Shown here: in pieces, positions 1 through 5,911 of the stretch
How the letters are laid out: the number at the start of each line of letters is the position of its first letter
Position numbering within the stretch: position 1 is the stretch's first letter
Assembly: GCA_026990095.1 (NCBI GenBank)
Contig: JALSIL010000039.1
Location: forward strand, 1-5,916
DNA length: 5,916 nt
Direction of reading: 5' to 3'
Source of the DNA: Lysobacterales bacterium
GTDB taxonomy: Bacteria; Pseudomonadota; Gammaproteobacteria; Xanthomonadales; Marinicellaceae
Translations under genes and position numbers: made by a program
Notes under the pieces: model-generated
Database searches by the model: none
Seen by the model: the letters and a program-made list of their open reading frames with translations, nothing else
What the model was told of the DNA's origin: nothing

Positions 1-1
1 A

Positions 2-682
2 GACTACAAAGCAGACGGGAAAAACCATTCCATAGCAGGGCGTTTAACAGGTGCGATAAAAACAGCTTTTCCCAAAGGCATAGAGGGGCAAGATGAATCT
101 GCTGTAGTGATGGAGAATAATGAGCCCAAAGTGGTTTTATTTGCTGATGTGGATATTTTATTTAACCAAATGTGGGTAAAAAGCCAGAACTTTTTTGGTC
201 GAAGTGTTTTTTCTGCTTTTGCAGATAATGGTAATCTCGTGATAAATTTATTGGATAATATGTCAGGTAGCCCAGATTTGATAAATATTCGCGGACGTAA
301 AAATTCAGCCCGCCCATTTACTAAAGTGCTTGAGCTGCAAAAAGCCTCGGATAAAAAATTCAGAGAACAAGAGAATGTCCTGAAACAAAGGCTGCGTGAA
401 ACCGAGCAAAAGCTTAATCAAATTCAGCGTGAAAAAGGTCAACAAGATCGCATGATAATGAGTCCCGAACAAGAGCAAGAATTGAAAAAGTTTCAAGAAG
501 AAAAGTTAGAGGTGCGTAAAAAGCTCCGAGAAGTTCGCCGTTCATTGGATAAAGACATAAAAGATTTAGGAACGCGATTAAAAATTATCAATATAGGACT
601 TTTGCCATTATTAATCAGTTTAATTGGGGTGTTTGTCTTGTGGTTCAAACCGAGAAAGAACGGAGGGAAATATGAAAAATAG
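2..682 (+). CDS. GldG-family ABC transporter auxiliary protein, C-terminal part (5' end outside window)
   Basis: The frame is open from the window edge, so the 226 visible residues are only the C-terminal part of a longer protein; the GTG/ATG pair at 107-112 is internal, not the start. Seen: a mixed alpha/beta stretch with a KVVLFADVDILFN strand and the RGRKNSARPFTKV segment (about residues 97-109). A long charged coiled coil follows (about 110-190, including RLRETEQKL, MSPEQEQELKKFQEE and LREVRRSL). A single membrane helix (about 195-215) and a short basic tail end the protein. This C-terminal layout is that of the GldG / uncharacterised ABC-transporter auxiliary family, in which a periplasmic domain is anchored by a C-terminal helix and encoded with a GldA-like ATPase and GldF-like permease. 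Those partners would lie upstream of the window. The substrate is unknown; in non-gliding proteobacteria the name does not imply gliding motility. The stop overlaps the next gene by 11 bases. The family call is by recognition, not by search. Confidence 0.85.
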   Translation, partial: DYKADGKNHSIAGRLTGAIKTAFPKGIEGQDESAVVMENNEPKVVLFADVDILFNQMWVKSQNFFGRSVFSAFADNGNLVINLLDNMSGSPDLINIRGRKNSARPFTKVLELQKASDKKFREQENVLKQRLRETEQKLNQIQREKGQQDRMIMSPEQEQELKKFQEEKLEVRKKLREVRRSLDKDIKDLGTRLKIINIGLLPLLISLIGVFVLWFKPRKNGGKYEK

Positions 683-1658
683 TAAATACTTAATTGTTCT
701 TGTTTTATTGTTGGCGGTGATTAGCTATTTTGTTTTACAAAATAAAAAAACCACAAGTGTTGAAAGTTCGCTACTAATTCCTGCGTTACAGAATAAAATC
801 AATGACATTGATGCAATCACATTAAGTCAAGGTCAAGAAAGTCTGCACCTTTCCAAAAAGGATGGCACTTGGCGTATTCAAGAACTTGATTCGTATTTTG
901 CGGATACCAATAAAATTGCTGACATGCTATTGAGCCTAAGAAAATTTAAATTAAAACAAGCCAAAACCAGCAACCCTCAAAATTACAGTCGACTCGGACT
1001 GGACGAAGCTGGGGCGGTTCATGTTAAGTTACTGGCATCTGGAGAGGTTTTGGCTGATGTTTTTATGGGTAAAAATTCCACAAAAGGGCAGGGAACTTAC
1101 GTCCGAAAGAATGCAGATAAATCGTCGTGGTTAGCAGAAGGTCGATTGCAAATTAATATGGATAAGAAGTATTGGATGATAAAAACCATTGTTGATGTGG
1201 ACAGTTCTGCAGTTAAGTCCGTTTCTTATAAATCAAGCGACAAAGAAGCCTTCAAGATTGTAAAGGAATCACCACAAGATGAATCTTTTGTGCTTGAGAA
1301 TACTCCTAAAAACAAACAGGTTAAAAAAGACATTATGTTTAAGGTTTTAGCCAATGGTTTGTCTAAATTTACTGTTGATGATGTCGTTAAGGAAATTGAC
1401 TTAGCGGAATCAAAATTAATCAATACCGTAACTTATGAACTGTTTTCAGGGGTTGTTTACCATTTAAGCCTGTATAAGTACAAAGACAAAAACTACGTAA
1501 AATTCACAGTTGAACAAGCAGATTCTTTGCCGGCTATAGAGAAACTGGTGGGTCAGTGGGTTTATTTGGTGCCACAGTTTAAAATTGATGCACTGAATAA
1601 AAACTTAAGTGATATAATAGAAGACATTCCAAAAAAAGCAAAAGAGAAAGCTAATTAA
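672..1658 (+). CDS. DUF4340 domain-containing protein
   Basis: A protein of 328 aa. The start at 672 is preferred over an in-frame ATG at 624 because CGGAGGG (661-667) sits just before it and the protein then opens with a short basic stretch and a hydrophobic helix (residues about 5-22), as expected for a membrane anchor with the rest in the periplasm. The remainder is soluble and beta-rich, with segments such as KKDGTWRIQ, FADTNKIADMLLSL and VFMGKNSTKGQGTYVR that are typical of DUF4340 (strand-turn repeats around W-x-I and GxGTYVR). It has a lysine-rich end (KKAKEKAN). DUF4340 genes commonly sit directly after gldG-like genes, and here the two overlap by 11 bases, which suggests translational coupling and a shared complex. 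No catalytic residues are recognisable and the biochemical role is unknown. Confidence 0.82.
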   Translation: MKNSKYLIVLVLLLAVISYFVLQNKKTTSVESSLLIPALQNKINDIDAITLSQGQESLHLSKKDGTWRIQELDSYFADTNKIADMLLSLRKFKLKQAKTSNPQNYSRLGLDEAGAVHVKLLASGEVLADVFMGKNSTKGQGTYVRKNADKSSWLAEGRLQINMDKKYWMIKTIVDVDSSAVKSVSYKSSDKEAFKIVKESPQDESFVLENTPKNKQVKKDIMFKVLANGLSKFTVDDVVKEIDLAESKLINTVTYELFSGVVYHLSLYKYKDKNYVKFTVEQADSLPAIEKLVGQWVYLVPQFKIDALNKNLSDIIEDIPKKAKEKAN

Positions 1659-2037
1659 TACCAATAAAATAACCTTCATCATTGCTGCCGTCTATGGAAT
1701 GACGGCAGTAATATTAGCTGCAGCAGGAAGTCATTTTTTTAAACTCGATAGAAGTTCTGAGATGTATTTGTTGTTCAATAACGCCATTGTTTTTCAGTTG
1801 TTGCATGCCATTTTACTGTTGTGGTTAGCTTCGATAAAATCGCCTGATTTTTGGATTCGTTCCACAATAATCAGCATGCTGTTAGGTGTTTTGCTGTTTT
1901 GCGGTGGTTTATATGTTTTGGTTTTATTTGGTCAGTCTTCATTAACTTGGTTGATACCCATAGGTGGCAGTTTATTGATTCTGGGTTGGTTGAATTTAAG
2001 CATATCAGGATTTAAAAAATTAGGGCAGTCGGATTAA
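1654..2037 (+). CDS. DUF423 family small inner-membrane protein, probable ATT start
   Basis: From the proposed start the product is 127 aa with four hydrophobic segments (about residues 6-28, 44-60, 69-92 and 99-119), the usual size and topology of DUF423 (YgdD-like) proteins. Family hallmarks are visible: AAAGSH ending helix 1 (usually GAFGAH), FQLLHAILLLW in helix 2, LLFCGGLYVLVLFG in helix 3 and LIPIGGSLLILGW in helix 4. The first ATG (1699) would cut off the first half of helix 1 and has no ribosome-binding site. The frame is open back to 1621 but holds no ATG, GTG or TTG there. ATT at 1654 overlaps the DUF4340 stop (ATTAA) and has a weak AGAGA six bases upstream, so it is the best candidate. 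If only canonical starts are allowed, read the gene as 1699-2037 (112 aa). Function is unknown. The family call is firm; the start is not. Confidence 0.8.
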   Translation: MNTNKITFIIAAVYGMTAVILAAAGSHFFKLDRSSEMYLLFNNAIVFQLLHAILLLWLASIKSPDFWIRSTIISMLLGVLLFCGGLYVLVLFGQSSLTWLIPIGGSLLILGWLNLSISGFKKLGQSD

Positions 2038-2046
2038 TCAACTTAG

Positions 2047-2100
2047 TTTTTTAAAAAATGCAGTTAAAACATTGATTATTTAAGCAAAAAACTTCATACT
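2047..2100 (+). promoter_or_regulatory. Candidate sigma70 promoter for the dnaX operon, with UP-like A/T tract
   Basis: TTGATT (2072-2077) and CATACT (2095-2100) are separated by 17 bases, and each matches the sigma70 consensus at four of six positions. The T6A6 tract at 2047-2058 and the A/T-rich bases after it fall at about -60 to -40 from the expected start near 2107, where an UP element would lie. The site is in the only sizeable gap upstream of dnaX, between a membrane-protein cluster and a replication/repair operon. This is pattern inference only; such A/T-rich DNA gives chance matches. Confidence 0.45.
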
Positions 2101-2128
2101 AAATCTTTCAAATCGAACAAAATCATTT

Positions 2129-3805
2129 ATGAGCTACCAAGCCCTTGCACGCCAATTTAGACCACAAAACTTTACGGAACTAGTCGGTCAAGAACACGTG
2201 TCTCAAGCACTGATAAATGGTTTAGAAAACGACAGAATCCACCATGCCTTTTTATTTACCGGAACACGAGGTGTGGGCAAAACCACCGTGGCACGAATCC
2301 TTGCCAAAGCATTAAATTGTGAAAAAGGCGTAACCGGTTCTCCTTGTGGAGTTTGTTCGGCTTGCACGCAAATATCAGAAGGACGTTTTGTGGATTTGGT
2401 TGAAGTTGATGCCGCTTCACGAACAGGAGTGGATGACACCCGAGAGTTGCTTGAAAATGTTCAATACGCGCCAACCAGCGGACGTTACAAAATTTACCTC
2501 ATTGATGAAGTCCACATGTTTTCTAAAAGTAGTTTTAATGCCTTGTTAAAAACGCTCGAAGAACCACCTCCGCATGTTAAGTTTTTATTGGCAACAACAG
2601 AACCCAAGAAATTACCCGTAACGGTACTCTCACGTTGTTTGCAGTTTAATCTTAAACGATTAAGCCTAATGCAAATCAATAATCATTTAATTAAGCTATT
2701 GGAGTTGCAAAATATTGCCTACGATGCCAGTGCCATAGAACTTATTGCACGGGCAGCGGAGGGCTCTATGCGCGATGGATTGAGTTTGCTAGATCAATCC
2801 ATAGCCTTTGGTGCGGGAAATGTTAAAGAAGAAGGCGTTAAGCTCATGCTTGGCACCATTGATAAAAACAGTGTTGTGGATTTGTTGATTTATATTGCCG
2901 CAAAGGATGCTGAAAATTTATCATCGCAACTGCAACAAATCTTTGAAATGTCACCAGACTATGCCTTGTTCCTAAACGATATGGCATTGTTGTTACATGA
3001 AATCTCATTGCTGCAAATTTTAAACAAATACGTCGAAAGTTCACGGTTCGATAAACAAACCCTTGTTAAATTTGCTCAAGGCATTTCTCATGAACAAGTT
3101 CAACTGTATTACCAAATCGTGATTAAAGGACAAGAAGAAATAAATTTAGCACCCGACAGCAAAACAGGCTTTGAAATGACAATATTGCGATTGTTCGCTT
3201 TTAAAATTGGACAATTTCCAACAGCAGAAAAAAAAACACCTGAATCGACTCCTGGTCAACTAAATCAGCAGCAAAACACAACTCAATCCACTATTAATCA
3301 ACCCAATCAAAATAATTCTGCACAAAACCCAAAGGTTGAACCGATATATCCAGAACAAACCCTGACAGTGCAAGAAACACCACCAGTTCAACAACAGTTT
3401 AATCTAAATGAAATAACCCAAACAAATTGGGCAAGCATTTTTAATGCCTTGCCGATACGCGGAACAGCAAGAGAATTAGCAAGAAATTCACTGGTTGTGA
3501 GTAATGATAAGGGTAAGCTGGTGTTATCGGTTGATAAGCAAACCCATGCTTTTATGACGGATAGAGCATGTAAAAATTTAAAGAAAGCCTTGCTGGATTG
3601 TGTTCGAGAAACCATTGCAGTAGAAATTTGCGAAGGCGGCGACCATACCCAAACAATCGCCCGAACAGAACAACTAATTCAAGATACAAATGTACAAGAA
3701 ACTAAACAAAAAGTTTCACAAAACCCATTTGTGCTAAACATGCAAGAAAACTTTGATGCACAAGTGATTCAAATCAAAGACGGTCAAAACTTTTTAGAGG
3801 TATAG
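2129..3805 (+). CDS. dnaX: DNA polymerase III subunits tau/gamma (clamp-loader ATPase)
   Basis: The product (558 aa) is the motor subunit of the clamp loader, which opens the beta clamp and loads it on primed DNA; tau also ties the loader to the polymerase core and the DnaB helicase. Visible motifs: Walker A GTRGVGKT (45-52), zinc-binding cysteines 64/73/76/79, Walker B LIDEVH (D126, E127), sensor 1 LLATTEP (153-159), arginine finger SRC (R169) and sensor 2 GSMRD (R215). Domain III ends around 360 (APDSKTGFEMTILRLFAF). A Q/N/P-rich linker (about 370-428) follows, then a tau C-terminal polymerase-binding domain (about 430-558, from TNWASIFNALPIRGTAREL). The protein is shorter than E. coli tau (643 aa), mainly in the DnaB-binding/linker part. 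A run of nine A at codons 367-370 is a probable slippage site giving gamma. No clear Shine-Dalgarno precedes the ATG. The next ORF starts 3 bases after the stop. Confidence 0.97.
   Translation: MSYQALARQFRPQNFTELVGQEHVSQALINGLENDRIHHAFLFTGTRGVGKTTVARILAKALNCEKGVTGSPCGVCSACTQISEGRFVDLVEVDAASRTGVDDTRELLENVQYAPTSGRYKIYLIDEVHMFSKSSFNALLKTLEEPPPHVKFLLATTEPKKLPVTVLSRCLQFNLKRLSLMQINNHLIKLLELQNIAYDASAIELIARAAEGSMRDGLSLLDQSIAFGAGNVKEEGVKLMLGTIDKNSVVDLLIYIAAKDAENLSSQLQQIFEMSPDYALFLNDMALLLHEISLLQILNKYVESSRFDKQTLVKFAQGISHEQVQLYYQIVIKGQEEINLAPDSKTGFEMTILRLFAFKIGQFPTAEKKTPESTPGQLNQQQNTTQSTINQPNQNNSAQNPKVEPIYPEQTLTVQETPPVQQQFNLNEITQTNWASIFNALPIRGTARELARNSLVVSNDKGKLVLSVDKQTHAFMTDRACKNLKKALLDCVRETIAVEICEGGDHTQTIARTEQLIQDTNVQETKQKVSQNPFVLNMQENFDAQVIQIKDGQNFLEV
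3227..3243 (+). other. Probable dnaX slippage/frameshift site (tau to gamma)
   Basis: G followed by nine A (3228-3236) is read GAA AAA AAA ACA in the tau frame, giving an in-frame A AAA AAA heptamer. A -1 shift (or one extra A in the mRNA) gives GAA AAA AAA AAC ACC TGA, stopping at 3241-3243 with a 371-residue product. Loss of one A leads to TAA at 3261-3263, a 377-residue product. The site lies only a few residues after the end of clamp-loader domain III, where gamma is expected to end. I see no strong downstream hairpin or upstream Shine-Dalgarno stimulator such as E. coli has, so RNA-polymerase slippage, as reported for the A9 run of Thermus thermophilus dnaX, is at least as likely as ribosomal frameshifting. 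Confidence 0.7.
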
Positions 3806-3808
3806 AAA

Positions 3809-4132
3809 ATGAAAGGTCAATTAGGAAATATGATGCAACAGGCTCAAAAAATGCAAGAGCAAATGCAAAAGCAACAAGCCGAACTCGCCAATAAAATAAT
3901 CGAAGGTCAAGCGGGTGCAGGAATAGTCAAGGTTTTGATGACAGGCAAAGGCATGCTAAAAAAACTCGATATTGACTACGATATGCTTGATGGCGATAGG
4001 GAAATGATGGAAGATTTGATTATTGCTGCATTTAATGACGCACAAAATAAAATAGTCGCCGAAACCCAAGGCTCAATGGCAGACATGATGGGTGGACTGC
4101 AATTACCCGAAGGATTCAAACTGCCCTTTTAA
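3809..4132 (+). CDS. ybaB: YbaB/EbfC family nucleoid-associated DNA-binding protein
   Basis: A protein of 107 aa, the usual size for this family, whose members form dimers that bind DNA and are encoded between dnaX and recR in many bacteria. Seen: an amphipathic, glutamine- and methionine-rich first helix (LGNMMQQAQKMQEQMQKQQ, residues 5-23), then the core with GAGIVKVLMTGKGMLKKLDID, a central acidic helix (REMMEDLIIAAFNDA) and the conserved C-terminal end LQLPEGFKLPF. GAGG at 3797-3800, eight bases before the ATG, gives a good ribosome-binding site that lies inside the end of dnaX. The gap to dnaX is 3 bases and to recR 1 base, so it is part of the same operon. The exact role, whether in nucleoid structure or helping RecR, is not settled for the family. 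Confidence 0.95.
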   Translation: MKGQLGNMMQQAQKMQEQMQKQQAELANKIIEGQAGAGIVKVLMTGKGMLKKLDIDYDMLDGDREMMEDLIIAAFNDAQNKIVAETQGSMADMMGGLQLPEGFKLPF

Positions 4133-4133
4133 G

Positions 4134-4724
4134 ATGTCATTACTTGCACAACTCATGCATTCATTTCAAATTCTGCCTGGCGTTGGACCAAAATCGGCAC
4201 AAAGAATTTGTTTTAACCTATTGCAAAAAAATAAAGATGAAGCCATTAAATTGGCAGAAATCTTAAAACAAGCGTGCGAAAAAATTGGTGAATGCCAACG
4301 CTGCAGAACATTGACAGAGCACAAATTATGCCGCATTTGCCTTAGCGATAAGCGCAATGCCGAACAATTATGCATCGTCGAAACACCCGCTGATTTAATG
4401 CAAATAGAACAATCTACCGACTTTTCAGGCACTTATTTTGTCCTGCATGGCAACTTAAGCCCATTAGATGGTTTAGGGCCAAGTGAATTGGGTTTTCCAA
4501 AGATGATAGACATATTTTCAAACGAACCCATCAAAGAAGTCATCATTGCCACCAACTCAACACTAGAAGGGCAAACCACTGCCCAATACATTGCGCAGCT
4601 GTGTTCTAAAGTTGACATAAAAGCCACAACCTTAGCCCGCGGAGTGCCATTAGGTGGCGAGTTGGAATACGTCGATGCTGGCACAATCGCTCACGCCTTT
4701 GGCAGTAGAGAGGAAATACAATGA
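4134..4724 (+). CDS. recR: Recombination mediator protein RecR
   Basis: RecR (196 aa here) works with RecO, and with RecF in gap repair, to load RecA on SSB-coated single-stranded DNA. All family parts are visible in order: helix-hairpin-helix LPGVGPKSAQR (14-24), a four-cysteine zinc finger (C54, C57, C66, C69), the Toprim domain from CIVETPADL (80-88, E83) through LSPLDGLGP (108-116, D112), and the Walker-B-like C-terminal part with GVPLGGELEYVD (170-181). Length matches the E. coli protein closely. ATG 4134 is chosen over the in-frame upstream ATG (4092), because that start would overlap ybaB by 41 bases and add residues absent from the family. The start lies 1 base after the ybaB stop. 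The only purine-rich stretch (GAAGGA, 4109-4114) is too far away, so translation probably depends on coupling to ybaB. The stop overlaps the next gene (ATGA). Confidence 0.97.
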   Translation: MSLLAQLMHSFQILPGVGPKSAQRICFNLLQKNKDEAIKLAEILKQACEKIGECQRCRTLTEHKLCRICLSDKRNAEQLCIVETPADLMQIEQSTDFSGTYFVLHGNLSPLDGLGPSELGFPKMIDIFSNEPIKEVIIATNSTLEGQTTAQYIAQLCSKVDIKATTLARGVPLGGELEYVDAGTIAHAFGSREEIQ

Positions 4725-5071
4725 AACAAGAAACAACAATATTTGATAAAATCATCAATAAAGAAATACCCGCCGAAGTCATCTATGAAACCGAAACAGT
4801 TTTAGGTTTTAAAGACATCAACCCACAAGCACCAATTCATGTCTTATTTATACCCAAAATCCGCATAGCAACGATTAATGACATAAAAGACAGCCAAGCA
4901 GAACTTATGGGCCAATTGTTTTTAGCAGCCAGAGATTACGCCAAACAAATAGGCGAAGACGAAAACGGTTATCGAGTGGTAATGAATTGCAATAAAAATG
5001 GCGGCCAAGACGTCTACCACCTTCACTTACACTTCCTTGCCGGACGACAAATGAAATGGCCTCCAGGTTAG
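4721..5071 (+). CDS. hinT: HIT family protein, HinT-like purine nucleoside phosphoramidase
   Basis: A complete 116-aa protein of the histidine-triad family. HinT-type members hydrolyse adenosine phosphoramidates and acyl- or aminoacyl-adenylates in the cytoplasm. Seen: the N-terminal TIFDKIINKEIPAEVIYE pattern, the core FKDINPQAPIHVLFIPK, the strand YRVVMNCNKNGGQ, and the triad HLHLHF with H100, H102 and H104 (H102 the expected nucleophile). The C-terminal end GRQMKWPPG is typical of gammaproteobacterial members. The start overlaps the recR stop as ATGA, and AGAGAGGA (4707-4714) lies six bases upstream, so the gene is the last one of the dnaX operon. The symbol follows similarity to E. coli HinT; the true substrate is not known. 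No clear factor-independent terminator follows; the bases after the stop are A-rich without a GC-rich stem. Confidence 0.93.
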   Translation: MKQETTIFDKIINKEIPAEVIYETETVLGFKDINPQAPIHVLFIPKIRIATINDIKDSQAELMGQLFLAARDYAKQIGEDENGYRVVMNCNKNGGQDVYHLHLHFLAGRQMKWPPG

Positions 5072-5273
5072 CTAGTTAAAGAAAAAAACACCCAAAAAAC
5101 CATCATATCATAGGGAAACGTGCTTTCATTTAAATCAACTAAGAAACACAGGGGTTTGTAAAGCATAACGCAAAGTTAAAAAGGAAGGCTGCCAAACACT
5201 AAAAGGATGCCGTTCCCAATATCTTAATACTCATACTTGTATTTTAAGACTTACCCCTAAATTAGAATACATC

Positions 5274-5299
5274 GGTAAGTGGGGTTTAGCCCACTCAAA
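5274..5299. repeat. Hairpin repeat, copy 1
   Basis: Begins GGTAAGTGGG and ends CCCACTCAAA. AGTGGG (5278-5283) pairs with CCCACT (5290-5295) around GTTTAG. It matches copy 2 at 24 of 26 positions. Upstream ACTTACC (5249-5255) is perfectly complementary to GGTAAGT (5274-5280), which overlaps the left arm, so two mutually exclusive hairpins can form. GCCAAAC follows immediately (5300-5306). Confidence 0.8.
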
Positions 5300-5470
5300 G
5301 CCAAACCAAAACCTAAAAAGCGTCGATTAAAACCAACAATCCAACAAAATCAAATCCTTCGATCCCATTGATTCCTTTGGTTCCCACATTTAAAAAATCT
5401 TGGTCTTCGAGGTATGCTTTTAATAAGTCTTTGCATAGTGTTAAATATGAAAATAAGCATTCTAATTACA

Positions 5471-5561
5471 CTAAACCTTCAAACCCAAGCAAAAAGGGTA
5501 CAGCCCCCTTAAACTGAAGGGTTTGATTTTGGTTTGTTCCTTTAGGGTGCGTTCTTGGGTT
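5471..5561. repeat. Cluster of competing inverted repeats
   Basis: AACCCAAG (5482-5489) is complementary to CTTGGGTT (5554-5561), and the pairing can extend outward with two single-base bulges. TCAAACCC (5479-5486), which overlaps the same left arm, is complementary to GGGTTTGA (5519-5526). AAGGG (5494-5498) and CCCTT (5506-5510) form a small inner stem. TTTTGGTTTG (5527-5536) also matches CAAACCAAAA at 5302-5311, just after hairpin copy 1. These pairings are seen directly; whether they form in RNA or are remnants of a mobile element is unknown. Confidence 0.45.
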
Positions 5562-5648
5562 GAGGTGTATTCAGAAGTTTCAAGTGTTTGTGCTATTTAT
5601 CAAATATTTAATCTTGAATGGTTATTTAAAACCAAACGAAGCCAAACT

Positions 5649-5674
5649 GGTAAGTGGGATTTATCCCACTCAAA
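5649..5674. repeat. Hairpin repeat, copy 2
   Basis: Same orientation as copy 1, 375 bases further on. AGTGGGA (5653-5659) pairs with TCCCACT (5664-5670) around TTTA, a perfect seven-base stem. The two bases that differ from copy 1 (A5659 and T5664, both G in copy 1) face each other in the stem, closing a pair that is a G/G mismatch in copy 1. GCCAAAC stands just before it (5641-5647). TATTTT about eight bases downstream is too far and too broken to make a convincing terminator. Confidence 0.8.
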
Positions 5675-5762
5675 CTCTATTTTAAGCACTCTTTATGTTC
5701 TAAGTACCACTTGCAACATAGTCATCTCTTTATCCAATTGCCATTGAATAGTTTAATACAAG

Positions 5763-5794
5763 TTCTTACACCTTAGGTAAGGAGGTGAAAAGAA
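5763..5794 (+). promoter_or_regulatory. Hairpin masking a perfect Shine-Dalgarno sequence
   Basis: AAGGAGGTGA (5779-5788) is fully complementary to the 3' end of bacterial 16S rRNA. CACCTT (5769-5774) pairs with GGAGGTG bases 5782-5787, including one T-G pair, and TTCTT (5763-5767) pairs with AAGAA (5790-5794), leaving a seven-base loop. The ribosome site is thus buried in the stem. No real ORF follows: GTG at 5797 stops after two codons, and TTG at 5803 gives 12 residues. It could be a relic of a lost gene, a leader, or a DNA palindrome with chance similarity. Confidence 0.4.
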
Positions 5795-5798
5795 AAGT

Positions 5799-5911
5799 GA
5801 CTTGACCCCTTTATTTGCATCAAGGCCAGAGAATAGATAGTTCAAAATTCTCACAAATAGGCCGAATATATGTCCGAAACCATTATCTAAATCATGAAAT
5901 AAGACTTGACC
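5799..5911. repeat. Direct repeat GACTTGACC, two copies
   Basis: GACTTGACC occurs at 5799-5807 (followed by CCTTT) and again at 5903-5911, 104 bases apart in the same orientation. On the other strand this reads GGTCAAGTC. From memory, GGGGTCAAGTCTT-like words occur near Y1-type (RAYT/IS200-like) transposase genes in proteobacteria. No transposase sequence is visible before the window ends, so the link is tentative. Confidence 0.35.

Noticed and set aside
1631..1637. A7 run near the end of the DUF4340 gene (and another near its start) as possible slippage sites
   Set aside because: They encode ordinary lysine codons, and slippage there would give no sensible alternative product.
2032..2058. 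GATTAATC palindrome followed by T6A6 as a possible terminator after the DUF423 gene
   Set aside because: The stem is four A/T-rich pairs and lies eight bases from the T run; the A/T tract fits better as promoter upstream DNA.
2203..3615. Several open frames on the opposite strand or other frames within dnaX
   Set aside because: dnaX is unambiguous throughout; these frames have no family features and are shadows of its codon pattern.
5182..5194. AGGAAGGCTGCC-like stretch resembling the SRP RNA (4.5S) tip, a gene often near dnaX
   Set aside because: The conserved GTCAGG and CCGGAAGGAAGCAGCC order is not present and no long helix encloses it.
5414..5512. Small hydrophobic ORF of 32 codons (MLLISLCIVLNM...) after GAGG
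   Set aside because: GAGG is only about one base from the ATG, too close to work, and the frame runs into the inverted-repeat cluster. Hydrophobic short frames are common in AT-rich DNA.
5523..5747. 74-codon open frame with TTG start on the + strand
   Set aside because: No ribosome-binding site, no family resemblance, composition rich in Ser, Cys and Tyr as in random AT-rich DNA, and it reads through hairpin repeat copy 2.
5802..5840. TTGACC followed by A/T-rich DNA as a promoter
   Set aside because: No acceptable -10 element at 16-19 bases spacing and no gene downstream within the window.
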